Under the pieces are notes generated by a model. That model searched no databases. It was not told the origin of the DNA and worked only from the letters and a program-made list of their open reading frames with translations. The translations under genes were made by a program, and so were the position numbers. Positions 57,472-64,000 of a DNA stretch of 64,000 nt are shown piece after piece. The stretch's first letter is position 1. Each line of letters begins with the position of its first letter. Source of the stretch: Nonlabens arenilitoris (GTDB taxonomy: Bacteria > Bacteroidota > Bacteroidia > Flavobacteriales > Flavobacteriaceae). The stretch spans positions 1,005,501 to 1,069,500 of the forward strand of contig NZ_MTPW01000001.1 of NCBI RefSeq assembly GCF_002954765.1, written 5' to 3'.

Positions 57472-58758
57472 TTGAAATTATTATACGACAGTCTTATCAC
57501 CGTTACTAATGCTCTATTACCAGTCGCTGGAGTTTTTAACAAAAAACTTCATCAAGGCTGCAAAGGTCGAGCGCGCACCTGGGATATCCTGAATCAAAGT
57601 ATTAAAAAAACAATTCCTAAAATATGGGTACATGCGGCTAGTCTAGGTGAATATGAGCAAATTGTTCCTGTTTTAGAAAAATTAAATAGAGAAAACTATC
57701 AAATAGTCCTAACATTCTTTTCTCCAAGTGGTTATGAAAACAAGAAAAACACACAACTAGCAGATACCGTTTGTTATCTTCCTATGGACACTATTGCAAA
57801 TGTTTCTAAATTTATGGACATTGTAGCGCCTTCACTTGTGATTATGGTAAAGTATGAATTCTGGCCTAATTACTTAAGAGCACTACACAAACGCGATATA
57901 AAAACTGTTTTAGTTAGTGGTGTTTTTAGAGAAAATATGACTTTCAATAAATGGTACGGTAGCTGGATGACAAAGTACCTTAAAGCAATTGATCATTTCT
58001 TTTTACAAAACGAGGACTCATTTAAAAAACTATCGCACCTAGGTTTTAACAATGCCAGCGTTAGTGGCGACACTCGTTTTGATCGAGCAAGTCAATTAAT
58101 TGAGCGTGACAACCGTTTAGACTTTTTAGATCAATTTGTAGATCATAAAAAATGCCTAGTAATAGGTAGTAGCTGGCCAGAAGATATTTTAGTTCTACAA
58201 AAATGGTTGAGAGAGAATTATGAATCTGGTGATTGCAAAGTAATTATCGCGCCACACGAGATAGAGCCTATTAAAATTGAAGCGCTCATACAACAATTAG
58301 ATGACGAACCCATTTTGTGGTCTTCTCTAAAACGTAATCAAAAGACATTGACTCTTAAAAGTGTTGCTCATCTACAGCAAAGTAATATTTTAATCATAGA
58401 CACCATTGGATTATTAACTAAGGCTTATAGCTATGCCACTATAGCATATGTAGGCGGTGCAATGGGCACTAGCGGCTTGCATAACATACTAGAAGCCGCG
58501 ACATATGGCGTACCAGTAATTATAGGCAAGAATTATGAGAAGTTTCCTGAGGCAGGAAAGTTAGAAGATTTAGGCGGTTTATTTTCGGTTTCCAGTCCTA
58601 ACGAATTTATGGAAATTATGGATCAACTACTCACAGACGATTATTTGTGTGATAAAACTGGAATGATTTGTGGACACTGGATCAACAGTAATACAGGTGC
58701 TACTCGAGAAGTGCTTAACTATTTAAAACAAATTGATGAAAAACTGGTTATTTCTTAG
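57472..58758 (+). CDS. waaA: 3-deoxy-D-manno-octulosonic acid (Kdo) transferase
   Basis: 428 aa, GT30 family: attaches Kdo to lipid A precursor at the inner membrane. Motifs: WVHAASLGEYEQIVPVLEKL (start of the fold), the PNYLRALHKRDIKTVLVSGV region, and GGAMGTSGLHNILEAATYGVPVIIG with KNYEKFPEA (nucleotide binding). The only start that fits is a TTG at 57472, followed by KLLYDSLITV; no ATG is available nearby. It overlaps the next gene by 23 nt. Confidence 0.93.
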   Translation: MKLLYDSLITVTNALLPVAGVFNKKLHQGCKGRARTWDILNQSIKKTIPKIWVHAASLGEYEQIVPVLEKLNRENYQIVLTFFSPSGYENKKNTQLADTVCYLPMDTIANVSKFMDIVAPSLVIMVKYEFWPNYLRALHKRDIKTVLVSGVFRENMTFNKWYGSWMTKYLKAIDHFFLQNEDSFKKLSHLGFNNASVSGDTRFDRASQLIERDNRLDFLDQFVDHKKCLVIGSSWPEDILVLQKWLRENYESGDCKVIIAPHEIEPIKIEALIQQLDDEPILWSSLKRNQKTLTLKSVAHLQQSNILIIDTIGLLTKAYSYATIAYVGGAMGTSGLHNILEAATYGVPVIIGKNYEKFPEAGKLEDLGGLFSVSSPNEFMEIMDQLLTDDYLCDKTGMICGHWINSNTGATREVLNYLKQIDEKLVIS

Positions 58759-59706
58759 TATAATAATATGTTCTTTAGTAGCTACTAGTCAAGACATTAC
58801 CATTAAAGATTCTACTACTAAAAAAGGTGTTCCATTTGCTACCATTAGTTTTGGTAATGGTAAGGGAACATTTGCAGATGATGATGGAGTCTTCAGGTTC
58901 ACAAGGAAACTCTATAAAGATGTTGATTCGCTTTATATTTCATCTATTGGGTATCAAGACTTAACTATTGCTGCTGATTTGGTGAGTAAAGAAATATTAA
59001 TTGCACAAGAAGCAGATCAATTAGAAGCCGTGATGCTGAGCGCAAAACTCAACGGTAAGTTCAAAAAGAAGAAACAGAAACCTATAGCGCATGATAATTA
59101 TTTCAACTGTTGGTTACCAACTGTAGAGTCAGAAATAGCCGTACGCTTTGATAGAATAGATCATCAACCTACACGCATCTCACAACTACAATTTCCTATT
59201 GTAAAAGAAGAAAGTCAAGTTAGTAAAAAGGGAAAATTAAGAGCCTTTTCTACTATGATTAGAATCATGTTTTATGATGTAGAAAATGGTCAACCATCAT
59301 ATCGTTCCTTCTATCCTAGTATGACCTATGTCATCACTGAAAAATCAGATGATATTATTGAGATTGATATTGATCATTTAAATATCAATATTCCCCAAGC
59401 AGGAATCTTTGCCGCTATCCAGATCTTAGGTTATACTACACCAGATGGTAAATTAATTAAGGCAAAGAAATACAGAGAAATACAAACTGTACGTGGACTA
59501 CAAAAATTTCAACTACCTATCGACCTTTATTACCATTTACCAATGAATTAGAGGGAAAACAAACATGGGTAAGGCGTATTTTTTACAATAATAAAGAATG
59601 GGTTCTATTTGATCTTAATTATAATCCCAATTCCTCATTAGTACGCAGTGGACATGACAATTACGGTATGGGCGCAGAGTTTAAAGTATTTTATAAAGAA
59701 GATTAA
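58736..59706 (+). pseudogene. Frameshifted exported surface protein (carboxypeptidase-regulatory-like domain)
   Basis: Signal peptide FLSIIICSLVATSQ, then a CarboxypepD-regulatory-like domain (ITIKDSTTKKGVPFATISFGNGKGTFADDDG, about residues 21-105). The open frame ends at a stop at 59549-59551, but downstream in the -1 frame a good coding stretch continues to a TAA at 59704-59706 (RPLLPFTNELEGKQTWVRRI ... MGAEFKVFYKED). The frames join at the A-run CAAAAATTT (59501-59509): one more A there would make a single protein of about 323 aa. True mutation, sequencing error, or frameshifting cannot be told apart here. Translation start: ATG 58736, overlapping waaA. Confidence 0.75.
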
Positions 59707-60362
59707 ACCGTAATCGCTTTATTAAGATAGGCTCTAAAGGGTTTCATTTCTTTGTACACCTTGATGCATTTTGCTTTAAAATCGTTTGCTAGGACTTCTT
59801 TTTGTGTTAAATCATGTTGAACTGCAAACGTTTTTAAACGCAATAAATCGATATGCTCGTGATCTTGAGAATATCCTTTAGGTGCAGTTTTTAATGAATC
59901 TCCATCATTAATGACATAAAACGTTTCTTTAAAGGACTTTTTATTAAGTATCCTTTTATAATCAGCACCATTATAATCTATAGCATCTCTTAACGAGTCT
60001 AAAATTTTCTTTTTAGGTTTATAAAATCCACCAGCGATAAAAGACTCTTGAGTTCCTAAATGTATATAGAAATCACCTTGTTTCCCATGTGAAGAAAGAT
60101 CCATTCCTGCCCCAAGATGATCCTTGTAAACAGGCTTATTGGGGTGAAACATTAAATTATTATTGATACGATTAATTGCTTTACGACCAGGCGTGTCATT
60201 ATAATCATCATCAATTCTCGCTAGTTCAACATTTAATTCATCTAACCATTGAATATACCAGTCGCGTATCTCGTGATAACGCTTTCTGTTCTCATCCATC
60301 CAGTCTTTTGAATTATTTTTCTGTAAGTCCCGCAGGAAGTCATATAGTTTATAAAAGCTCAT
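59703..60362 (-). CDS. DUF2461-family protein
   Basis: 219 aa. Typical start KLYDFLRDLQKNNSKDWMDENRKRYHEIRDWY (residues about 4-35), then GRKAINRINNNLMFHPNKPVYKDHLGAGMDLSS and DFYIHLGTQESFIAGGFYKP. The family is widespread, of unknown function. I start at the ATG at 60362 (a TTG at 60365 is also in frame). Its end overlaps the convergent frameshifted gene. Confidence 0.85.
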   Translation of the reverse strand: MSFYKLYDFLRDLQKNNSKDWMDENRKRYHEIRDWYIQWLDELNVELARIDDDYNDTPGRKAINRINNNLMFHPNKPVYKDHLGAGMDLSSHGKQGDFYIHLGTQESFIAGGFYKPKKKILDSLRDAIDYNGADYKRILNKKSFKETFYVINDGDSLKTAPKGYSQDHEHIDLLRLKTFAVQHDLTQKEVLANDFKAKCIKVYKEMKPFRAYLNKAITV

Positions 60363-60397
60363 CAAGGATTTTCAATAAATTATTATGCATTTGTTAG

Positions 60398-60417
60398 TTC
60401 GCTTTCGCGAAAGCGAA
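60398..60417. repeat. Iterated palindrome with symmetric flanks (intergenic)
   Basis: Core GCTTTCGCGAAAGC (60401-60414) flanked by TTC and GAA, so 20 bp are self-complementary. Between the DUF2461 gene and the S24 repressor gene. Confidence 0.92.
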
Positions 60418-60441
60418 TTACAAAAACCGCTAAGTATCATT

Positions 60442-61206
60442 TTATTTTTTGAGTTGTGCGATCTCATCACGCAAACTATCCAAGCCTTGTTTTAAGGAAA
60501 TCATAGCCTCTTCTCCTTCATGAACATCTAGATCAAAGCTCAACTTTGAATTGACTTCCCAAAGCTCTTTGATTTCAGAAATAGGTTGCTCAATAACAGG
60601 ATAATCACGATTTAAAGAAATAAGATTTACTAAATCACTAATTTCTGATTTACGTAATTTTTTAACAACTACAGTGTCTGCGGTAACGACAACATGTATG
60701 CGGTTATCATTTGCTTGCCTTACACTTTCAACAGATTTACCCATTACCCATTCAGCTGGTTGTAAGACTGGTAACATACTATCACCACGTACTTGAAAAG
60801 CTCTAAAGCTACCTTCCTTATATTGAGGTAAAGGAATATTGAAGGCAGGTAAATCTTGATACCAGTCAGTATCTAACACATTACTTGCATATCCAGCACT
60901 AGCCTTTATAGGAACCATGATCATGTTTTCACGATCATTAGTATCCAAACTTATAATTTTAGGAGTTGTGCTTGCTGTAGTTTCAAGGTGTTTATTATAA
61001 CTACTACCATATAACCACAATGGGTTAATATGAAACTGACGCAAAAGTTCTGTCACGATTTTACCGGTTATTTTCTTTTTACCTCTTTCTATATCTGCAG
61101 TAGTGCTTCCTGCACCTAGCAGTTCTGCAAACTCTGATTGGGTTTTCCCTAACTCTTCTCTTACTTTTTTAAAGCGTTGTGCTTCTATAGATATCTCTTG
61201 TGCCAT
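60442..61206 (-). CDS. LexA-like XRE-S24 self-cleaving repressor
   Basis: 254 aa. An N-terminal XRE-type HTH (RFKKVREELGKTQSEFAELLGAGSTTADIERGKKKI, residues 11-46) is followed by a linker and an S24 peptidase domain: SAGYAS (A104-G105, the likely autocleavage bond), RGDSMLP with catalytic Ser143, and VVVKKL with Lys182. A coiled segment ends the protein. Such repressors cleave themselves when RecA filaments form. It is transcribed away from the SRAP gene, and both promoters lie in an intergenic region full of its likely operators, so it probably represses itself and the cassette. It is not a LexA by sequence (XRE, not winged-helix), nor is there phage context. Confidence 0.9.
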   Translation of the reverse strand: MAQEISIEAQRFKKVREELGKTQSEFAELLGAGSTTADIERGKKKITGKIVTELLRQFHINPLWLYGSSYNKHLETTASTTPKIISLDTNDRENMIMVPIKASAGYASNVLDTDWYQDLPAFNIPLPQYKEGSFRAFQVRGDSMLPVLQPAEWVMGKSVESVRQANDNRIHVVVTADTVVVKKLRKSEISDLVNLISLNRDYPVIEQPISEIKELWEVNSKLSFDLDVHEGEEAMISLKQGLDSLRDEIAQLKK

Positions 61207-61210
61207 AGAA

Positions 61211-61240
61211 CAAATATAGCCTTTTTAGGAATATTTCCAA
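61211..61240 (-). promoter_or_regulatory. Promoter of the S24 repressor gene
   Basis: Minus-strand TTG (61240-61238), 19-nt spacer, then TATATTTG (61218-61211): exact Bacteroidota consensus. The predicted start falls at or next to the ATG at 61206, so the mRNA may be leaderless. Operator 1 lies between the two elements. Confidence 0.7.
61228..61238. promoter_or_regulatory. Operator 1: GGAA-N3-TTCC
   Basis: GGAATATTTCC. It sits between the -33 and -7 elements of the repressor promoter, an ideal place for autorepression. Confidence 0.6.
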
Positions 61241-61247
61241 TTTTAAC

Positions 61248-61264
61248 ATAGGATTATTTCCTAT
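61248..61264. promoter_or_regulatory. Operator 2: ATAGGA-N5-TCCTAT
   Basis: Imperfect member with extended symmetric arms ATAGGA/TCCTAT around a short A/T centre. Confidence 0.55.
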
Positions 61265-61268
61265 TTAT

Positions 61269-61281
61269 TGGAATTATTCCA
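61269..61281. promoter_or_regulatory. Operator 3: TGGAATTATTCCA
   Basis: Perfect 13-bp palindrome, ending one base before the TACATTTG promoter element (61282-61289) of the SRAP gene. Confidence 0.65.
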
Positions 61282-61289
61282 TACATTTG
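61282..61289 (+). promoter_or_regulatory. Promoter -7 element of the SRAP gene
   Basis: TACATTTG matches TAnnTTTG; the -33 TTG at the normal spacing is missing, so the promoter may be weak or activated. Predicted start near 61295, leader about 44 nt with operators 4 and 5. Confidence 0.6.
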
Positions 61290-61300
61290 ACCTGTACAAC

Positions 61301-61324
61301 GGAATGATTCTTGGAATATTTCCA
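61301..61324. promoter_or_regulatory. Operators 4 and 5: GGAA-N3-TTCT and TGGAATATTTCCA
   Basis: Two further members in the SRAP leader: GGAATGATTCT (61301-61311, one arm degenerate) and TGGAATATTTCCA (61312-61324; core identical to operator 1). Confidence 0.55.
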
Positions 61325-61338
61325 TAAAACAAACTATT

Positions 61339-62166
61339 ATGTGTGGAAGAGCAACTATAATAACACCGCAAGAGCAATTAGAAAAGCGCTTTAATGCTGT
61401 CTTTAAAAAAAATGTTCAGTTATCAGAGAATGTAAACATATCTGCTGGTGAGCAACTTCCTGTAATTACAAGTGATGCGCCTGGCGAGATTCAATTATTT
61501 ACATATGGTTTTACACCACACTGGGCACATAAGCAAACTTATATGTTAAATGCGCGTAGTGAAGGTAGTCACAATGTAGAAAATGAGATGAACTACAAGG
61601 GTACATTAGGTATATTTAATAAGCCCATGTTTAGACACGCAATTAAGTCTCAACGTTGTTTAATATTAGTTGATGCTTTTATTGAAGGACCAAAGCAAGA
61701 GAAATTAAATAAACCTTATCTGGTATACCCTAATCGAGATCGCGGTCCATTTGCTATTGCTGGTATACATGATTCGTGGCAGCATCCACTTACTGGTGAA
61801 ATTTATCATACCGTTGCGATGGTTACAACAACTGCAAATAGATTAATAAGTCGCATAGGTCATCACAGATCTCCTGTAGTTTTAAGTAAAGAAGATGAGC
61901 AGCGCTGGATACAGCCTGACTTAAAGACTGCAGAGATTTCAAAACTCATGAGACCTTTTGATTCTAAAGGATTCAACGCTTATCCTATCTCTCAAAAAAT
62001 TAAAAAACCAGATGCTAATGGTCTTGAATTATTAAAACCTACCGGTGAAAAATTATTTAAAGATTATGATCGCTGCCTATATGAGCGTCTCAAATATGCA
62101 GAAGACCACACCTTTACTATTAGAAAAGAGCGTCTAGTTGAAGGAGACCAATTCATACTTTTTTAA
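61339..62166 (+). CDS. SRAP-domain protein (HMCES/YedK type) for abasic-site protection
   Basis: 275 aa. SRAP family: the initiator Met is removed to expose Cys2 (MCGRATIITP), which forms a thiazolidine crosslink with abasic sites in single-stranded DNA. Seen: LNARSEG (Asn71, matching YedK Asn75), CLILVDAFIEGP (Glu116; canonical form is CLIPADGFYEW), and RIGHHRSPVVL (His near 175; canonical IHDRMPV). The active-site residues are kept but the motif surroundings differ, so this is a divergent branch. It heads the gene group controlled by the S24 operators and is followed by a tiny ORF. Confidence 0.92.
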   Translation: MCGRATIITPQEQLEKRFNAVFKKNVQLSENVNISAGEQLPVITSDAPGEIQLFTYGFTPHWAHKQTYMLNARSEGSHNVENEMNYKGTLGIFNKPMFRHAIKSQRCLILVDAFIEGPKQEKLNKPYLVYPNRDRGPFAIAGIHDSWQHPLTGEIYHTVAMVTTTANRLISRIGHHRSPVVLSKEDEQRWIQPDLKTAEISKLMRPFDSKGFNAYPISQKIKKPDANGLELLKPTGEKLFKDYDRCLYERLKYAEDHTFTIRKERLVEGDQFILF

Positions 62167-62167
62167 A

Positions 62168-62464
62168 ATGTATCAAGAAATGAATATAGAACTCATAAAA
62201 ACAGAACTAGCTCAAAAAGTTGAACAACTTATAATGTCTAGAAAAACAAGACAGCAGGAAAGTATGACAGTAGTTTATGAAGTAAAAACCTGGTCTGATA
62301 AAGTAGCCGAAACAGAAGACCTTATTCACAAGGTATATCATACTTTAAATGAAGTCTTATCACAAAATGGAATTCATTTTAAAAACGAAATTGAAAAAGA
62401 AGGTTTTGTGAGCTTTATGGAGCCTACAGTAAATGATCTAGTGATTAAAAACATGGCAGATTAA
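62168..62464 (+). CDS. 98-aa protein of unknown function in the SOS-like cassette
   Basis: Starts at an ATG 2 nt after the SRAP stop (the in-frame upstream start at 62138 would overlap SRAP). The sequence is charged and helical: KTELAQKVEQLIMSRKTRQQ, then VVYEVKTWSDKVAETEDLIHKVYHTLNEVLSQNG, then a tail ending EPTVNDLVIKNMAD. No domain recognised; a DNA-repair accessory role is inferred from position only. A strong terminator follows, so this gene ends the SRAP transcript. Confidence 0.75.
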   Translation: MYQEMNIELIKTELAQKVEQLIMSRKTRQQESMTVVYEVKTWSDKVAETEDLIHKVYHTLNEVLSQNGIHFKNEIEKEGFVSFMEPTVNDLVIKNMAD

Positions 62465-62507
62465 TTAAACTGTAGCACATAAAATAACAAACGTGTTAGT
62501 CTATAAA

Positions 62508-62537
62508 CCTCACAAGAAAAATCTTGTGAGGTTTTTT
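62508..62537 (+). terminator. Intrinsic terminator between the SRAP pair and the polymerase genes
   Basis: CCTCACAAGA pairs with TCTTGTGAGG around AAAA, followed by TTTTTT. The Y-family polymerase gene must therefore have its own promoter. Confidence 0.93.
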
Positions 62538-62612
62538 GACCGCTAGTTTTAAAAGAAAAGCGATAAACACCATAACCCATTATATAACTCGCGATAAGAA
62601 ACACTATAAGTC

Positions 62613-63830
62613 ATGAGCGATAAACAAATCATACATCTAGATCTAGATACGTTCTACGTATCTGTAGAAAGAAAGATGGATGCACGCCTTACTAATCGTC
62701 CTATATTAGTAGGTGGCACTAGTGACCGCGGTGTGGTGGCTGCCTGCAGTTATGAAACTAGAGGTTATGGAGTACATAGTGGAATGTCTATGAAACTAGC
62801 AAAACAGCTTTGCCCAGAAGCTGTGGTAATAAGAGGAAATGCTGGTATCTATTCAAAACACTCTGATGAAGTTACTGAGATTATCAAACAAGAAACACCT
62901 CTTTTTGAGAAATCGAGTATTGATGAATTCTATGCAGACCTGTCTGGAACAGATCGTTTCTATGGCTGTTATAAACTAGCCACAGAGATACGCAAGAAAA
63001 TCATTAAAGAAACTGGATTACCTATATCATTTGGCTTGTCCGCTAATAAGGTAGTATCAAAAATCGCCACTGGCGAGGCAAAACCTAATAACCAGCTTAT
63101 GATCTCTCAAGGGACAGAAAAGCTTTTTATAGCACCTCTTTCCATAAAAAAGATACCACAGGTAGGCGATAAAACGTATCAAACACTAAGACATCTAGGC
63201 ATTAAACGCATTGGTACTATTCAAGAAATGCCTGAAGAAATGATGGTTAATGTACTAGGTAAAAATGGCGGTATAATATGGCGACGTGCACAAGGAATAG
63301 ATAACAGACCGGTAGTTGCCTTTAATGAACGTAAATCTATAAGCACAGAGCGCACTTTTGACCGTGACACTATAGATATTAAAAAATTAAAATCAATTCT
63401 TATTGCCATGACAGAAAATCTAGCTTTTCAATTAAGACGTGGTGATAAGTTAACTGGCTGTATTAATGTTAAGATAAAATACTCTGACTTTAACACCTAT
63501 ACAAAACAAATGCGTATCCCGTATTGTAGCGCAGACCATATTTTAATTCCACACATCTTAGAAATCTTTGAAAAACTTTACAATCGTAGACTTTTGATAA
63601 GATTGATAGGGATAAAATTCTCGCACATAGTAAATGGACACTATCAGATTAATCTTTTTGACGATAATGAAACCTCTATGAACTTATATAAGGCATTAGA
63701 TAAAATAAGGGAAAAATATGGCGATAGAACTGTTATGAGAGCCGCTGGAATGGAGTCAAAAACCATAGGTAGAATGTTAAACCCATTTAATGGATTACCA
63801 CCTGTAGTCCTAGCACATCGCAAACAGTAA
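62613..63830 (+). CDS. dinB: Y-family DNA polymerase (DinB/Pol IV)
   Basis: 405 aa. Translesion polymerase. Catalytic residues: D10 in IIHLDLDTFYVSVE, D104-E105 in KSSIDEFYADLSG, and the palm/little-finger parts RKSISTERTFDRDT and NLAFQLRRGDKLTG. The C-terminal part ends with NPFNGLPPVVLAHRKQ; no clear beta-clamp motif (QLxLF-like) is visible except QINLFDD near residue 345. It lies behind a terminator, so it is probably separately promoted. It is followed after 11 nt by a DnaE-type gene; Y-family plus DnaE pairs occur in mutagenesis cassettes. Confidence 0.93.
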   Translation: MSDKQIIHLDLDTFYVSVERKMDARLTNRPILVGGTSDRGVVAACSYETRGYGVHSGMSMKLAKQLCPEAVVIRGNAGIYSKHSDEVTEIIKQETPLFEKSSIDEFYADLSGTDRFYGCYKLATEIRKKIIKETGLPISFGLSANKVVSKIATGEAKPNNQLMISQGTEKLFIAPLSIKKIPQVGDKTYQTLRHLGIKRIGTIQEMPEEMMVNVLGKNGGIIWRRAQGIDNRPVVAFNERKSISTERTFDRDTIDIKKLKSILIAMTENLAFQLRRGDKLTGCINVKIKYSDFNTYTKQMRIPYCSADHILIPHILEIFEKLYNRRLLIRLIGIKFSHIVNGHYQINLFDDNETSMNLYKALDKIREKYGDRTVMRAAGMESKTIGRMLNPFNGLPPVVLAHRKQ

Positions 63831-63841
63831 AAAGGCTCAAT

Positions 63842-64000
63842 TTGTATTTAAATAATCACACATATTATTCATTGCGTTACGGGACTTTTAATGAGCAGGA
63901 CCTCATTGAACTTGCCCTAAAAAATGATGTGCAAACCATTGTTCTTACAGATATTAACAATACCAGTGCCTGTCTTAATTTTATAAGACTATGCGCACAA
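63842..64000 (+). CDS. DNA polymerase III alpha subunit (DnaE-type), 5' fragment
   Basis: The window ends after 53 codons of an open frame beginning at TTG (63842; no ATG between the last stop and here). LYLNNHTYYSLRYGTF is the start of the DnaE PHP domain (compare the usual MYLNCHSYYSLRYGT), and VLTDINNTSACLNFIRLCAQ continues it. C-family polymerase next to dinB fits an error-prone DnaE partner rather than the replicative enzyme, but only the full sequence can tell. Confidence 0.82.
   Translation, partial: MYLNNHTYYSLRYGTFNEQDLIELALKNDVQTIVLTDINNTSACLNFIRLCAQ

Noticed and set aside
2713..60417. The repeated palindrome as intrinsic terminators.
   Set aside because: No consistent U-run follows it, and half of the copies lie inside genes.
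2713..60417. The palindrome as a CRISPR array.
   Set aside because: Copies are kilobases apart with unrelated sequence between, no cas genes.
60442..61206. S24 repressor as a prophage repressor.
   Set aside because: No integrase, structural or lysis genes nearby; neighbours are repair polymerases and SRAP.

Overview
The window reads as a piece of chromosome from a marine member of the Flavobacteriaceae (Bacteroidota). It is A+T-rich. Promoters, where visible, have the Bacteroidota form TTG-N18..20-TAnnTTTG. There are type IX secretion (T9SS) sorting tails of types A and B, a laminarinase-like GH16 enzyme, a TonB-dependent receptor with a carboxypeptidase-regulatory-like N-domain, and typical family members such as the DUF2723 protein. 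A genus close to Nonlabens or Dokdonia is possible, but I cannot prove it from the sequence alone. Most of the window is ordinary core genome. No prophage, transposase, CRISPR array or rRNA operon was seen.

Layout. 0-3 kb: rimP-nusA (minus) behind a promoter and a terminator-like leader hairpin, a tandem universal stress protein, and tRNA-Gln. 3-10 kb: a large DUF2723 (TMEM260-like) membrane protein joined to a polysaccharide deacetylase, then thioredoxin, a membrane metallophosphoesterase and an MFS exporter. 10-19 kb: polA, a secreted GH16 glucanase, two secreted or surface proteins and a PLP enzyme. 19-28 kb: a membrane-anchored dihydrofolate reductase fusion, fabD, a frameshifted lipoprotein gene, sucA-sucB and a polyprenyl diphosphate synthase. 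28-35 kb: a TetR-controlled TolC/RND efflux operon. 35-42 kb: a PiT phosphate transporter with a PhoU-like tail, a TonB receptor and its partner lipoprotein. 42-54 kb: a dGTPase, a T9SS-exported BNR/sortilin-like protein, dxs, tadA, aspS, a MORN-like protein, a second TetR regulator and an ABC1 (COQ8-like) kinase. 54-60 kb: an exported amidohydrolase, an SH3-like protein, a DegT aminotransferase, waaA, a frameshifted surface protein and a DUF2461 protein.

60.4-64 kb is the most system-like region: a LexA-like XRE-S24 self-cleaving repressor diverges from an SRAP (HMCES/YedK-type) abasic-site protein, an unrecognised 98-aa protein, a Y-family DNA polymerase, and the first 53 codons of a DnaE-type polymerase that runs off the window. 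The intergenic region between repressor and SRAP gene carries about five copies of a GGAA-N3-TTCC palindrome that overlap the predicted promoters. I read this as a DNA-damage-inducible mutagenesis or lesion-bypass cassette with its own operator, different from the classical E. coli LexA box.

The second striking feature is a dispersed palindrome, GCTTTCGCGAAAGC, present in 12 perfect copies, one 13/14 copy and three diverged copies across 64 kb. It lies between genes and also inside at least eight coding regions, where it is read in several frames (AFAKA, FRES, SLSRK). It behaves like the highly iterated palindrome (HIP1) of cyanobacteria, and I know of no established function for it.
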